Part shown: positions 26,232 to 35,651 of the stretch, piece by piece | How positions within the stretch are numbered: the first letter of the stretch is position 1 | Layout: every line of letters begins with the position of its first letter | From: Comamonas koreensis | GTDB lineage: Bacteria > Pseudomonadota > Gammaproteobacteria > Burkholderiales > Burkholderiaceae_C | Assembly (NCBI RefSeq): GCF_021026195.1 | Contig: NZ_JAJNCT010000005.1 | Span: forward strand, 87,170-151,169 | Direction: 5' to 3' | Length of the DNA: 64,000 nucleotides | Made by a program: the position numbers and the translations under genes | Notes under the pieces: generated by a model | Told to the model about the DNA's origin: nothing | What the model saw: the letters and a program-made list of their open reading frames with translations, nothing else | The model's database searches: none

Positions 26232-28985
26232 TTACTTCTTCAGCAAGGCCTTCAAGGCATTTTGCAGGCGGCGGGCCGAGGCTTCGTCGCTGCCGGTAGC
26301 CAGTACTTTGGCCACATCCTGCTGCCAGGTCTCTTGCGGCGAAGGATCATTGCGGCGCGTCAGCAACTGCAATTGCAGCGCACGGCGGGCATTGATGTGC
26401 TCAGCCGGGGTGGGCACCTCGGCGGCCATCTCCAGGCGCAGCATCGCTTCGCTGCCATCACCGGCGGCAGGCGCCGCAATGGCCTGGCTCCAGCTGTTGC
26501 GCGAGCCGCCGGCCAAGCGTCCCAGATCCTGCGCCTGGGGCAGCAGCGCAGCATCGCGCTTGCTCCAGGCCTCCATCATCTGCGTCAGTGCCTGGCCGTG
26601 GGCCTGGGTGGCCAGCTTGCGCAGCGCCGCCTGGGCGTGCTCCACCGCATCACGCTGGGCGCGGAAGGCGGCATCGCCCAGACGCGGGCCACGGTCTTCA
26701 CGCGGCGCGCGGTCCATGCGGTCACCACGGCCAAAACGGTCGTCACTACCACGGCGCTCCTGGCCACGGTCGCTGCGCGGGCCACGGCTGTCGCGTCCAT
26801 CCCGGCCGTCACGGCGGTCGCCGCCGGGCTTGCCCGTGCGGCCAGCAGTTGCGGGTGCATCACGGCGCATGCCAGGGCGGTCATCGCCGCTGCGCTGGGC
26901 AATCACGGGCTTGGGCGGCACAGGTGCGGGGGCCGGCGCCGCCACTTCTGCGCCGCCCGCACCGCCACCGTCTTCAGCGGCCGCTTCCTCTGCCGGAGCC
27001 GCCTCAGCAGCAGCGTCCGTGTCCGTTGCAGGTACGGCTGCTGGAGCGGGTGCAGCGGCTGCCGGCTCCGCCGACACCGGCGCTTGCTGGGCCTGCAGCG
27101 CTTGCTGCAAACCGTCCAGCGCAGCCTGGATTCGCGCGGCATCGCCGCTGTGGTTGGCCGCTTCCAGCGCCTTGGAGGCATCGAGTACGGCCTGATCACG
27201 GGCGCTCAGCTGGTGCTGCACGCGCTCGCGCTGCTGCGTCTTGCGGGCAAAGGCTTCATCCAGGGGCTTGCGGAAGGCGTCCCAGAGCTTTTGCTCATGG
27301 CGGCGGTCCATCGGCACGGACTGGGCTTCGGTCTGCCATTGGCGCTGCAGCTCTCGCACGGCGTCGATGTTCAGGTTGGGCGCAGCAGCCAGTTCCACCG
27401 CCTGGGCCACCATGGCTTCGCGGCGGGCAATGCTCTGCTTCTGGGCTGCATGCAAAGGTGCAGACGCATCGTGCAGCGCAGACTTCCAGGCCTCTTGCAG
27501 TTCGGCATAGGCCTTTTCGCCCACATGGCCGCTGGCGCGCCAGCGGTCACCAAACTGGAACAGGTCCCGCTGAATGCGCTTCCAGTCGGTCGAAGGCTTG
27601 TGCGCTTCCACCCAGGCCTTGAGTTCGGCGATCAGCGCTTCACGCTCGGCGCGGTGCTTGGCGCCCTCTTCGCGCACCTTGGCCAACCAGACCTCGACAT
27701 GCTTGTAGGCGGCGTTGCAGGCCTCATCAAACTTTTTCCACAGCGCATGGTTGGTGGGGCCGCTCTGGTCGGCCTTCTTCCAATCCTCACGCAGCTGGCG
27801 CAGCGCCTCTTGCAGCTTGCGGCCCCCCAACTCCTGGCCTTCGGGGCGGGCGAGCAGGCCCTGGGCCTTGGCCAGCAGTTCTTCGCGCACCTTGTCGGCG
27901 CTCCAGCGTTGCCAGCCTTCCAGTTCACCGGCAGCAATCAGCGCGGTATTGACCTGGGACTCCAGGTCCTGGTCGATCAGCTTGCCGTGCTGCTTGAGGG
28001 CAGCGCGCAGCTGCTGCGCCGCGCTGGATGCGCCCTTGCCATGGCCTTCGGCCGTGTGGGCCTGCAGGGCCTTCAGCGCTTCCTGCACCACTTGCTTGGC
28101 ACGCTTGGATTCCTGTGGGTCGGCAGCGGGCTTGGCAGCAGCAGCACGGGCCGCTGCCTGTTCCACTTCGGTGGGCAGACCGCGACCGGCGCGGATCTCA
28201 TCGGCCCAGACGGGCACCGTGGGCAGCGGGGCCTGCGCGTCTTCAGCGGCCGCCAGCGTTTGCTTGAGGGCCGACTGGAACGCATCCCAGACCAGCAGCA
28301 GCTGCGACTTGGAGGCCTCCAGCATGCTGGGGTAGCGCGCTTCCACACTGCCCCAGCTGGCATCGCCTTCCAGCACTGCGGCTTGGTCCTGCCAGTGCTG
28401 CACATCGGTGGCCAGTGCCGCCTCGGCGGATTGGGCGTCCTTGTAGGATTTGGTGGAGAGCACTTCGACGCGCTGGGCCAGCAGCACCGCCGCCTCGCGC
28501 TGCACCTGCACGCGGTGCTGCAGGTCTTCAATCGTCTTGACACGGTCGGCCACCTGGGTCTTGAGCGCAGACAGCGGCTCGCGCGACAGTGGCGCGCCGG
28601 CCTTCGCGGCATCGCGCTGCCAGGCCAGGGCGTCGGCAATGTTCAGCTTGGAAGCGCCCAGCAGTTTCTCGGCCTTTTCAGCCCATTCCGCAGCGATGGC
28701 TTCCTGGCCCTTGGCTCGGCGCATCTCGTCCATGCGCTCACGGATGGCCTTGGCGGCACCCTTGTCGCGGGCAGACAGTTCCTTGAACACTTCCTGCAGC
28801 TGCTCGGCACCGGGGTTGGTCGCCAGCCATTCGCGCACCTTGGCTGCACGCTCACCCGAGGTGGCAGCCGAAAAAGCGCCACCGGTCACGCCATCGAGGG
28901 GATGGGGGGCAGCGGCCGCCTTGGCGGGTGCGGGTGCGGGCTCAGGGGTTTCGGGCGTCTTGTTGCGCGAGATAAAGGGGAACAT
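26232..28985 (-). CDS. DUF349-repeat protein with an Arg/Asp/Gly-rich disordered segment
   Basis: A 917-residue cytoplasmic protein of unknown function. It has several helical DUF349 repeats, recognisable from recurring W-K segments such as LREDWKKADQSGP, WKKFDEACNAAYKHVE, WKRIQRDLFQFGDRW and LQRQWQTEAQSVP. The repeats cover about residues 140-640. An Ala/Pro/Glu-rich linker and a stretch dense in R, D and G (about 695-770, e.g. GGDRRDGRDGRDSRG) follow, then a helical C-terminus. It is monocistronic with its own terminator. No enzyme motif or membrane segment is visible. Confidence 0.85.
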   Translation of the reverse strand: MFPFISRNKTPETPEPAPAPAKAAAAPHPLDGVTGGAFSAATSGERAAKVREWLATNPGAEQLQEVFKELSARDKGAAKAIRERMDEMRRAKGQEAIAAEWAEKAEKLLGASKLNIADALAWQRDAAKAGAPLSREPLSALKTQVADRVKTIEDLQHRVQVQREAAVLLAQRVEVLSTKSYKDAQSAEAALATDVQHWQDQAAVLEGDASWGSVEARYPSMLEASKSQLLLVWDAFQSALKQTLAAAEDAQAPLPTVPVWADEIRAGRGLPTEVEQAAARAAAAKPAADPQESKRAKQVVQEALKALQAHTAEGHGKGASSAAQQLRAALKQHGKLIDQDLESQVNTALIAAGELEGWQRWSADKVREELLAKAQGLLARPEGQELGGRKLQEALRQLREDWKKADQSGPTNHALWKKFDEACNAAYKHVEVWLAKVREEGAKHRAEREALIAELKAWVEAHKPSTDWKRIQRDLFQFGDRWRASGHVGEKAYAELQEAWKSALHDASAPLHAAQKQSIARREAMVAQAVELAAAPNLNIDAVRELQRQWQTEAQSVPMDRRHEQKLWDAFRKPLDEAFARKTQQRERVQHQLSARDQAVLDASKALEAANHSGDAARIQAALDGLQQALQAQQAPVSAEPAAAAPAPAAVPATDTDAAAEAAPAEEAAAEDGGGAGGAEVAAPAPAPVPPKPVIAQRSGDDRPGMRRDAPATAGRTGKPGGDRRDGRDGRDSRGPRSDRGQERRGSDDRFGRGDRMDRAPREDRGPRLGDAAFRAQRDAVEHAQAALRKLATQAHGQALTQMMEAWSKRDAALLPQAQDLGRLAGGSRNSWSQAIAAPAAGDGSEAMLRLEMAAEVPTPAEHINARRALQLQLLTRRNDPSPQETWQQDVAKVLATGSDEASARRLQNALKALLKK

Positions 28986-29154
28986 GGAGTCAGTTCAGTC
29001 GTAAATACGGCCTGCATCGCGGGGCAATGCAGCCATTGGCACATAAAAAAGGGGGAGGCAGGCAGAGGCCCGTCTCCAAGTGCTATTTTGACCGGGTTTG
29101 GCGAGGACTCCAAGCACACCGGCATCGCTATAAGGTAATTCAACCGAAGTATGG

Positions 29155-29192
29155 CCAAAAACAAAGGGCTGGCGCCCAGCGGCCCAGCCCTT
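29155..29192 (-). terminator. Intrinsic terminator of the DUF748 gene
   Basis: On the minus strand GGGCTGGG pairs with CCAGCCC (29166-29190) and TTTGTTTTTGG follows, about 20 bases after the DUF748 stop. Confidence 0.75.
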
Positions 29193-29212
29193 GTTCGATG
29201 GCATGTGAGCGC

Positions 29213-32200
29213 TCAGCGTGGTGCCAGACTCAGCTCGGCATGCGGTGTCCAGTCCTTGTCCTCGCCAAAACCCTCGGTCTTGGCATTGCCCAGAAAGAGC
29301 CGCTCCAGCTTGACGCCCTTGCTGGCCAGGTAGTCGCGCACGGTCACACCCCGGGCCAGTGCCAGCTCGCGCATGGCATTGTCGGGCACGCTGATGCTGG
29401 TCAGCAGCAGGGTTTCCATCTCGGCCACGGGGATGTCGCTGGCCATGCCGACCAGGTTGCGCGGCTTCTGGATATCGGCACGTTTGTACACATCCTTGAG
29501 CAAGGCCGGGTACTCGGCAGCGCTCACGGCCTGCACGTCCTCGGGCTTGCCGCCAGCGCGCACCGTAACACGGCGCTTTTGGGCCAGCACCAGGTCATCG
29601 ATGCGTGCCTTGCGCCAGCCGTCCTTCTCACGCTCCAGGTCGGCCTGGCCGGCAACGGTCAGTTGCAGCGCCGGGCGGTCTTCCAGCGCCTTGGCCACCT
29701 TGTCCAGGCTTTGCTTGCTGTCCGCATCCAACACCGCACTGCCCGGGGCGAAAGCGACATGGCTGGCCTCGCCGCCGCCACCAAAGGCACCTGAGAGCAG
29801 CGCAAACGGCGAAGTCACCGCCTTCATGATCAGGTTGCCGATGACCTTGAAGATGATCGGCGCCAGACGGAACTGCGGATCGTTGAGCGAGCCGCTGATG
29901 GGCAGGTCCAGGTCGATGACGCCATTGCGATCAGCCAGCAAGGCCACGGCGAGCTTGACCGGCAGGCTTGCCGGCGCGCCCGGCACCGCATCGCCAAAGG
30001 TCAGCTGGTTCAGCACCAGCTTGTTGCTGGCCGTCAGCAGGCCCTCGGGCGTGACGTCGTACTGCACATCTACACTCATCTTGCCGCGCTCGATGCCATG
30101 GCCGGCGTACTTGATGCTGTAGGGTGTCAGCGGCGACAGCTCCAGATCGCGCACCTTGCCATGGATATTGAGCGCCAGCGGCTTGACCAGCGGATTGAGT
30201 TTGCCGGTGATCTCCAGCGACGCCGTGCCCTCGGCCTTGCCGCGCAGCTCCAGCTCGGCCAGTTGCAACTGGCCGCCGGTCGGCTCGGACGAGAAGGCGC
30301 CCATGCGCCCGGCCAGCTCGGACAGGTCGGCCGAGTAGTTGGGCCGCACAAACTGGTCACTGAACTTGACGGTGCCGCCGGCCAGGGTGATCGGGCCCAT
30401 GTCGATGATCGGCCCCGTGGCCGGATCGGGGCTCGCTGGCGTGGCCGGTGGGGTTACCGCCGCGCCCCCCGATGCTTCGACCACCACGCCGTCAGCCGGA
30501 GCTGCCGCATCGGCAAGGTCCGCACCCCGGTTGCTGCCCAGGTCCTGCAGATTGAGCTTGCCGTTCTCCTGAACCACGAGGCGGGCGTAAAAGTCGGTCA
30601 ATGCCGTCTCGCCGACCTGTACCTTCATGCGCTGGCCGGGCACCATGTCCACGGCCAGGGCACGCAGGCTCAGCAGCTTCCAGTTCAGCAGGTCATCGCC
30701 TGCGCCCATCAGCCCCATACCCAACGTACCCGCTCCCCGGCTGGCCGCAGGTGCAGCCGCCTTGCGGACGGTCTCGCTGGCGCGCTTGCCATCGTCATCG
30801 CTGGCGTCCTCGCTACGGGCTGGTACCACGGCGGCCACCAGGGGGCGCACGCGCACATCGTCCATGCCAGCATCGCCCTTCAGATGCAGCACCGGCCCCT
30901 TGTCCGATTGGCTGAAATCCACCGTACCCCGGAAATTGGCATCCGCCCGCACCAGGCGCACAGGCAGCATGGCTTGCGCATAAGGCACAAAGGCATGGAC
31001 TGGCAACTGGCTCACATTCAGGCGCCCGGCTGCCGACAAAGGCGCCAGGCCCAGGCTACCGTCATAGGCGATGCGGCCCGGTTCGGAGCGGCCACTGCCG
31101 ACCCGGCCAGAGAACTTGAGCGGCGAGGGCTTGGCCTTGGTCGCCAGCGGGGCATAGTCGCGCAGTTCCAGATCCCAGCCCGTCAGGCGAAAGGTGACCT
31201 TGCGGGCCGTGGATTCATCTTGAAACGCCAGTTGGGCGCCCTTGATGGCCACCAAGTCCAGTTGCACATCCCAGGGTTTGCTGGCTGCCGGAGCTGATGC
31301 CGGCTTGCGATCATCGGCTTTGCGGGCCCGCGATGCCACCAGCCAGTCTTCAAACATCATGCGGCCATCCTTGGCCCGCGAGACGCCCAGCACCGGTTCG
31401 ACCAGTTGCACCGAACCCAGCTTGACATGCTGGGTTGCGGTATCCAGCACGGCATCCTTGACCAGCAACTGGCGCAGCTCCAGCAGGTTGTTCTTGCCCT
31501 TGAGGCCAATAGCCGGGCCATGGGGCGGCGCGCAGTTGGCCGTGCTATTGCACTGCAGGGCCACATCGGACACGCGCATCTGCGCCAGCGCCACCTTGAG
31601 GGCGGCGCCCTCGCGGCTCAGGTGCATTTCGCTGTCGATCGTGCCCAGCAGGCCGGGCTCGATCACCCCGGTCAAATAAGAGGCGCCCAGCTGCAGCGGC
31701 AGGCCCGTGGTACGCACATCCACCTCAGCCATCTGGTCCGTCGCCTTGCCCGAGAACACCAGGCGGCCGGTAGACGGCACGCCCTGCGCACCTGAGAGCC
31801 CCGACGAACCCTCAAAACTGAAGGGCTCCTTGAAGGGCCAGGCAATGTGCTGGGCCTCCATATGGAAGTCATCCAGCTGCACGCGCGCTGGCAGCGGCAC
31901 GCTTTCATCGACCCACACGCCTTTGAGGCGGCTGAGCTTGAGCGCATCGATCTGCACCGACCAACTGGGTTGGTCAGCGCTGGCTTTGCCAGCAGATGCG
32001 CCAGATTCGGCTGCGACCGCCTGGGGCTCGGCCTTTTCGGCATGGGCGTCAATGCTTGCAGCGTCCGAAGTGGCGACGGAGCTGGCAGGCTCCGCCTCTT
32101 CCGTGGCAGCGGCAGCATCTCCCCTCCCGGGCAGCGCCTGGCCCTGGGCATCGAGCAGGCTCAGCTTGCCATTCTTGCCGCGCTTGAGCGACAGCTGTGC

Positions 32201-33187
32201 GCCATCCAGCGCCAGCTGGGCAATATGCACTTGCCCCAACAACGGCTGCACATCGGCCAGTTGCACATCCAGCCGCTCCCAGCCCAGCAGCTCGCCATGG
32301 GCAGCGTCCAATACCTGCACACCGCTGGCGTGCACCTCGCCGCTCAGGCGCACCTGTGTTTTTTCCTGCTGCTCAAAGGCGAGCGCCAGGTCAGCATTGA
32401 GCACACCAGCGGCCAGCTTGACGGGCAGCGACGCCGGGATATAGGCCAGATAGGGCTTGAGGTCGAGGTCCTTGATCGCAAATTTGGCCTCGGCCTTGCG
32501 GTCGTCGGCAAAAGGCGTGGCCTCGGCATGGCTCGCAAACTGGCTGCCATTGAGCACAAAGGCCAGCTGGGGCAGCACCTTGATCTCGCGCTTGGACTCC
32601 AGATTGCTCAGAAAAGGAATACCCAGCTGCAGATCCTTGAGCTCATGCGTCTGGCGCACGGTGTCGTCGCGGAAGGCGAGCTGCCCGTCTTTGAGCTCGA
32701 TGTTGTAGAGCGCAAAGTGCGCCGTCTTGCCGTTGTCGGGCTGGGGCTGGGGCTGGGGGCTGCGGAGCTTTTGCAGCACATCGTCAAAATCGAACTGACC
32801 GGGCGCCGTTTGCGCCACATGCACTACGGGTTTGACGACCTGGATGGCATCAAGCACCGGTGCCAGCCGGAAAACGGACTGGATATCGGCATCCACATAG
32901 ATGCGCTCGACCGCCAGCATGGCGGGGCTGCCGGGCTGGGGGCCTGCGATCTGCAGGTCGCGCACCGTCAGCTCCAGCGACCAGGGTTTGAACTCCACCG
33001 CGCCGATATGCACCGCTCGCCCCAGTTTTTCCGTGCCCAGCTTCTCACCCTGGGTGCGCAACAGCCAGGGCAGCAACAGCCACGACAATGCCCACAGCAG
33101 CAACAGCGCCAGCAGGCACCAGCCCAGCCGGCGCAACCAGCGCATCGCGACGAGCTTTTTCTTGTTTGTTTCTTGCGTTTCGCTCAC
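29213..33187 (-). CDS. DUF748 / AsmA-like giant envelope protein
   Basis: A 1,324-residue protein anchored by one N-terminal membrane helix (about residues 18-34, WCLLALLLLWALSWLLLPW) with the bulk in the periplasm. Repeated beta-rich blocks such as IGAVEFKPWSLELTVRDLQI, together with DUF748-type segments, place it among AsmA-like proteins, a family linked to lipid transfer and outer-membrane integrity. The C-terminal 150 residues (ADSKQSLDKVAKALEDRPAL) resemble an OmpA-like peptidoglycan-binding fold. It starts with GTG at 33187, AAGGA nine bases upstream. Single gene; exact role unknown. Confidence 0.85.
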   Translation of the reverse strand: MSETQETNKKKLVAMRWLRRLGWCLLALLLLWALSWLLLPWLLRTQGEKLGTEKLGRAVHIGAVEFKPWSLELTVRDLQIAGPQPGSPAMLAVERIYVDADIQSVFRLAPVLDAIQVVKPVVHVAQTAPGQFDFDDVLQKLRSPQPQPQPDNGKTAHFALYNIELKDGQLAFRDDTVRQTHELKDLQLGIPFLSNLESKREIKVLPQLAFVLNGSQFASHAEATPFADDRKAEAKFAIKDLDLKPYLAYIPASLPVKLAAGVLNADLALAFEQQEKTQVRLSGEVHASGVQVLDAAHGELLGWERLDVQLADVQPLLGQVHIAQLALDGAQLSLKRGKNGKLSLLDAQGQALPGRGDAAAATEEAEPASSVATSDAASIDAHAEKAEPQAVAAESGASAGKASADQPSWSVQIDALKLSRLKGVWVDESVPLPARVQLDDFHMEAQHIAWPFKEPFSFEGSSGLSGAQGVPSTGRLVFSGKATDQMAEVDVRTTGLPLQLGASYLTGVIEPGLLGTIDSEMHLSREGAALKVALAQMRVSDVALQCNSTANCAPPHGPAIGLKGKNNLLELRQLLVKDAVLDTATQHVKLGSVQLVEPVLGVSRAKDGRMMFEDWLVASRARKADDRKPASAPAASKPWDVQLDLVAIKGAQLAFQDESTARKVTFRLTGWDLELRDYAPLATKAKPSPLKFSGRVGSGRSEPGRIAYDGSLGLAPLSAAGRLNVSQLPVHAFVPYAQAMLPVRLVRADANFRGTVDFSQSDKGPVLHLKGDAGMDDVRVRPLVAAVVPARSEDASDDDGKRASETVRKAAAPAASRGAGTLGMGLMGAGDDLLNWKLLSLRALAVDMVPGQRMKVQVGETALTDFYARLVVQENGKLNLQDLGSNRGADLADAAAPADGVVVEASGGAAVTPPATPASPDPATGPIIDMGPITLAGGTVKFSDQFVRPNYSADLSELAGRMGAFSSEPTGGQLQLAELELRGKAEGTASLEITGKLNPLVKPLALNIHGKVRDLELSPLTPYSIKYAGHGIERGKMSVDVQYDVTPEGLLTASNKLVLNQLTFGDAVPGAPASLPVKLAVALLADRNGVIDLDLPISGSLNDPQFRLAPIIFKVIGNLIMKAVTSPFALLSGAFGGGGEASHVAFAPGSAVLDADSKQSLDKVAKALEDRPALQLTVAGQADLEREKDGWRKARIDDLVLAQKRRVTVRAGGKPEDVQAVSAAEYPALLKDVYKRADIQKPRNLVGMASDIPVAEMETLLLTSISVPDNAMRELALARGVTVRDYLASKGVKLERLFLGNAKTEGFGEDKDWTPHAELSLAPR

Positions 33188-33347
33188 GGCGTTGATCCTT
33201 ACTCTGAGTCAGCACGGCCCGCCACCCAGCATTGGTGACGGACCCCAAAGCCATTGTGCCCAAATATGCAGGTGCAGCGGCGCTGGCCTAGCACACAAAA
33301 CCCGCATTGGTGGCTGGTTCACAATCGTTCAAAGCTTAAGAGCTTCT

Positions 33348-33398
33348 ATGGAAATTGCACACCTCTATATATATATAGAGGATGAACCCAGTTTCCAT
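33348..33398. repeat. Nested inverted repeat with a 20-bp perfect palindrome
   Basis: The core CCTCTATATATATATAGAGG (33362-33381) is a perfect palindrome. It is flanked by ATGGAAATT (33348-33356) and AGTTTCCAT (33390-33398), which are complementary at 8 of 9 bases. It could be a protein-binding operator or a cruciform/hairpin; no gene begins within 800 bases on the plus strand. Confidence 0.75.
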
Positions 33399-34126
33399 GG
33401 CGGAAGCCCTCTGGGCACAGTGTCTAGACAAGGCCGCGCGCAACGACCCACACGACCATGACGCTCCTATCCAACAGCAGGCCCGGCATCTGCCATCCGT
33501 GCGCATCAAGAATGAACCAGCTTTTCAAACCACGGCACACCCAGCGACCCCAACGGCCTGCGAAAACACAACGCCAAAACCTGCCTTTTTGCATCTTTTC
33601 TACTTATACCCAGGTATAAACCCCAAAAACCCGGAGGAACGACAGGTTATTGACCCTTTTATCCTGGTTTTTATACAGTTTTTTGGAAATTTGATGTGAA
33701 GTTGGCGTGCGTTCAGATGACCGCCTGATGACGCAAGCACCTTTGCCCAAATCAGGCCAGGGTTTTGCGCAAGTCGCGAGGGTTCTTGGACGGCCTTCGC
33801 ACGCAGCGTTCTGGTGTCAGTTGTCACTGCTGAAACACACTTGAGGCAGTTGAACAGGTCAAAAAAAGAGCATCCAGGCCGCGCAGCATTTGAAAAAGAT
33901 TGACTTTTTGCAGCATCCTTTATATCAATCAATGCATTAGAAACATTAAATACAAGCTATTGAGACTATAAAAAGCAGTTCCAACGAGGGCAACCATCCG
34001 GCGCCATTTCTGCCTGGCCTTGGAGCGGAATGAACAGGGACTGTTGCAGACCGGATGGGGTGCTGGACGGGCCCGCTATACACGTTTTTTTATTACTTTT
34101 TTTTCTAATTTCCACATTCAATAGTG

Positions 34127-34156
34127 TTGACTGGGTATTAAGCAAGCTTCTAGAAT
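34127..34156 (+). promoter_or_regulatory. Promoter of the lytic transglycosylase gene
   Basis: TTGACT (34127-34132) and TAGAAT (34151-34156) are separated by 18 bases, downstream of a T-rich tract. The start codon is 225 bases further on, giving a long leader. Confidence 0.6.
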
Positions 34157-34189
34157 TCAGCCCATTGCATTGATTGCTGATTTTTTAGT

Positions 34190-34346
34190 CAACACCCTCC
34201 CGGTGTTTTGATCGTAGCCCCTGACACGCAAGAGCGTGCATGAAACGACAAGGGCCGTCTGCTGCGCAGATGGCCTGCCGGTGGCCACACAGGACAGTGT
34301 GGCCCCACCCTGCCAGACCCCAGCCCGGTGCACAACCACCGGGCTA
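34190..34346 (+). promoter_or_regulatory. Structured 5' leader of the lytic transglycosylase gene
   Basis: Within the leader, AACACC/GGTGTT (34191-34207, followed by TTTTG), GGCCACAC/GTGTGGCC (34283-34304) and AGCCCGGTG/CACCGGGCT (34322-34345) form hairpins. The last ends about 20 bases before the ribosome-binding site. The first resembles a weak terminator, so attenuation is possible. I recognise no known riboswitch class. Confidence 0.4.
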
Positions 34347-34381
34347 TTGGAGGTGGTGGGACTTTGAAAGGAAAAATCCCT

Positions 34382-35356
34382 ATGACGGCTCCCGCGCAAG
34401 TGGATGCCGGTGTGCGCTCGTTGAGCGCCACCATCAGCCGTGGTCTGATGACCATGGCACACAACAGTTTTGCTTTGATTGGTCTGGTGGTGGCGTTCTG
34501 CGCCCTCACCCTGGTGTCGCGTGATGACCTGCGCCATGCTGGCGAGGCGCAATTGCGCAGCTGGCTGCAGGCCCGCACGCATGCCCCGGTGGACGACCTG
34601 GCAGTGGCCGATGCCGATGCATCTGCGAGCGACGATGCCGCCATGGTGGCTGCCGTTGACCGTGCCACCGCCAGCAACCCCCAGCAATTGCCCCGCAACC
34701 AGGCCAATGTGGCCTATTGGTTGGCCAAGAAATACCGCGTAGCGCCTGAGCCGCTGGCCGTGCTCGTCTCTGAAGCCTACCTGGTTGGCAAAGAAACCAA
34801 GCTCGACCCCACCTTGATCCTGGCGATCATGGCGGTCGAATCCAGCTTCAACCCCTTTGCCCAAAGCTCGGTAGGTGCGCAAGGCCTGATGCAGGTGATG
34901 ACCAAGATCCACACCGACAAGTACGAGCACTTCGGCGGCCACTTTGCGGCCTTTGACCCGGTGACCAACCTGCGCGTGGGCGTCAAGGTGCTGCAGGAAT
35001 GCATCCAGCGCGCCGGTTCCCTCGAAGGCGGCCTCAAATACTATGTGGGCGCTGCCAACCTGCCGACCGACGGTGGCTATGCCGCCAAGGTGATGGCCGA
35101 GCACTTCCGCATCAAGCAAGTGGCCGAAGGCCGCAGCAGCACACCCAAGGCCCCTGTGGCGCCTGCCGCCAAGCCTTCGCTGTCGGCCCAGGCGGATACG
35201 CCCGCCGCAGCCGGTACCGTGGTTGACAAGGCCAAGGCTGCCAGCAACAGCGCCGCTGCGGGCAACGCTTCTGAAACCGTGGCCCTGGCCGACAAGCAGG
35301 CTGCGCTGCCTGCCGCCGCCAAGGCCGAGGGCACCGCCGTGGCCATGGGGTCCTGA
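34382..35356 (+). CDS. Membrane-anchored lytic transglycosylase (SLT domain)
   Basis: Cleaves peptidoglycan glycan strands in the periplasm with 1,6-anhydro product formation. The 324-residue protein has an N-terminal membrane helix or uncleaved signal (NSFALIGLVVAFCALTLVS, about 27-45). The SLT domain at about 110-235 has the catalytic Glu in MAVESSFNPFAQSSVGAQGLMQ. An Ala/Pro/Lys-rich tail with no domain follows. AAGGA precedes ATG 34382 by nine bases. It is monocistronic and ends at an intrinsic terminator. Confidence 0.88.
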   Translation: MTAPAQVDAGVRSLSATISRGLMTMAHNSFALIGLVVAFCALTLVSRDDLRHAGEAQLRSWLQARTHAPVDDLAVADADASASDDAAMVAAVDRATASNPQQLPRNQANVAYWLAKKYRVAPEPLAVLVSEAYLVGKETKLDPTLILAIMAVESSFNPFAQSSVGAQGLMQVMTKIHTDKYEHFGGHFAAFDPVTNLRVGVKVLQECIQRAGSLEGGLKYYVGAANLPTDGGYAAKVMAEHFRIKQVAEGRSSTPKAPVAPAAKPSLSAQADTPAAAGTVVDKAKAASNSAAAGNASETVALADKQAALPAAAKAEGTAVAMGS

Positions 35357-35386
35357 TCAGCCCCATCGCGTTCTCACTCTTCAAGC

Positions 35387-35418
35387 ACAAGCACCCTCCT
35401 GGGTGCTTTTGTTTTTGC
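35387..35418 (+). terminator. Intrinsic terminator after the lytic transglycosylase gene
   Basis: AAGCACC (35389-35395) pairs with GGGTGCTT (35401-35408) and is followed by TTGTTTTT. Confidence 0.8.
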
Positions 35419-35497
35419 GGGCCTGACAAGCTGTTTTTATCCTGCCTCAGCGATAAACCCATTGCCCCAGGCCGGTGCAGCCTCGGCTACACTAGCC

Positions 35498-35651
35498 GGG
35501 TACGCGACTGGCGATAGACATCTGTATGACCGGATTGTTGACGTGGAATGCAGGCCCGGCCTGCAGCAACCACCGGGGAGCGTACCGTGCAGTGCCAGGG
35601 CGGGCCCACCGTCCCCCGCACCCGCCACGTGTTAGCCGTGCGCCTGGGCAG
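35498..35651 (+). ncRNA. ZTP (pfl-type) riboswitch upstream of glyA
   Basis: The purine-stress alarmone ZTP/ZMP binds this RNA class and raises folate one-carbon enzymes. The core matches the class: P1 GGTACGC (35499-35505) with GCGTACC (35580-35586), then GCGACTGGCG, ACCACCGGGGAGCG, and the 3' pseudoknot half GCGCCTGGGCA ending at 35650. The arm between the two conserved parts is enlarged by a TGCAGGCC/GGCCTGCA hairpin. A TACACT -10-like box at 35488-35493 puts the transcript start right at P1. Downstream, GCCAAC/GTTGGC forms an expression-platform hairpin without a T run, so control of translation is more likely than termination. Confidence 0.9.

Larger units (their letters stand above)
33188..34381. 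other. 1.2 kb gene-free region between the DUF748 gene and the lytic transglycosylase
   Basis: No open frame here has codon use or motifs of a protein. The stretch is lower in GC than its neighbours, above all from 33,590 to 34,160. It contains a nested inverted repeat (33348-33398), TATACC/GGTATA arms (33605-33618), and a candidate promoter TTGACC-16-TATACA (33650-33677, plus strand) with no gene after it. CCATCCGG/CCGGATGG arms enclose 49 bases (33994-34058). The promoter and leader of the lytic transglycosylase are also here. It could hold one or more small RNAs; none is identifiable. Confidence 0.5.

Noticed and set aside
26193..29138. A 981-residue open frame on the plus strand opposite the DUF349 gene
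   Set aside because: It is a GC-rich shadow frame; the minus-strand protein has the domain repeats, a start site and a terminator.
33600..33932. A 110-residue minus-strand open frame in the gene-free region
   Set aside because: No ribosome-binding site, no recognisable motif and codon use unlike its neighbours.
34190..34381. Possible cyclic-di-GMP riboswitch before the lytic transglycosylase because of GACACGCAAGAGCG
   Set aside because: The conserved GCAAACC and GGACGCAAAGCC elements in their required order are missing.
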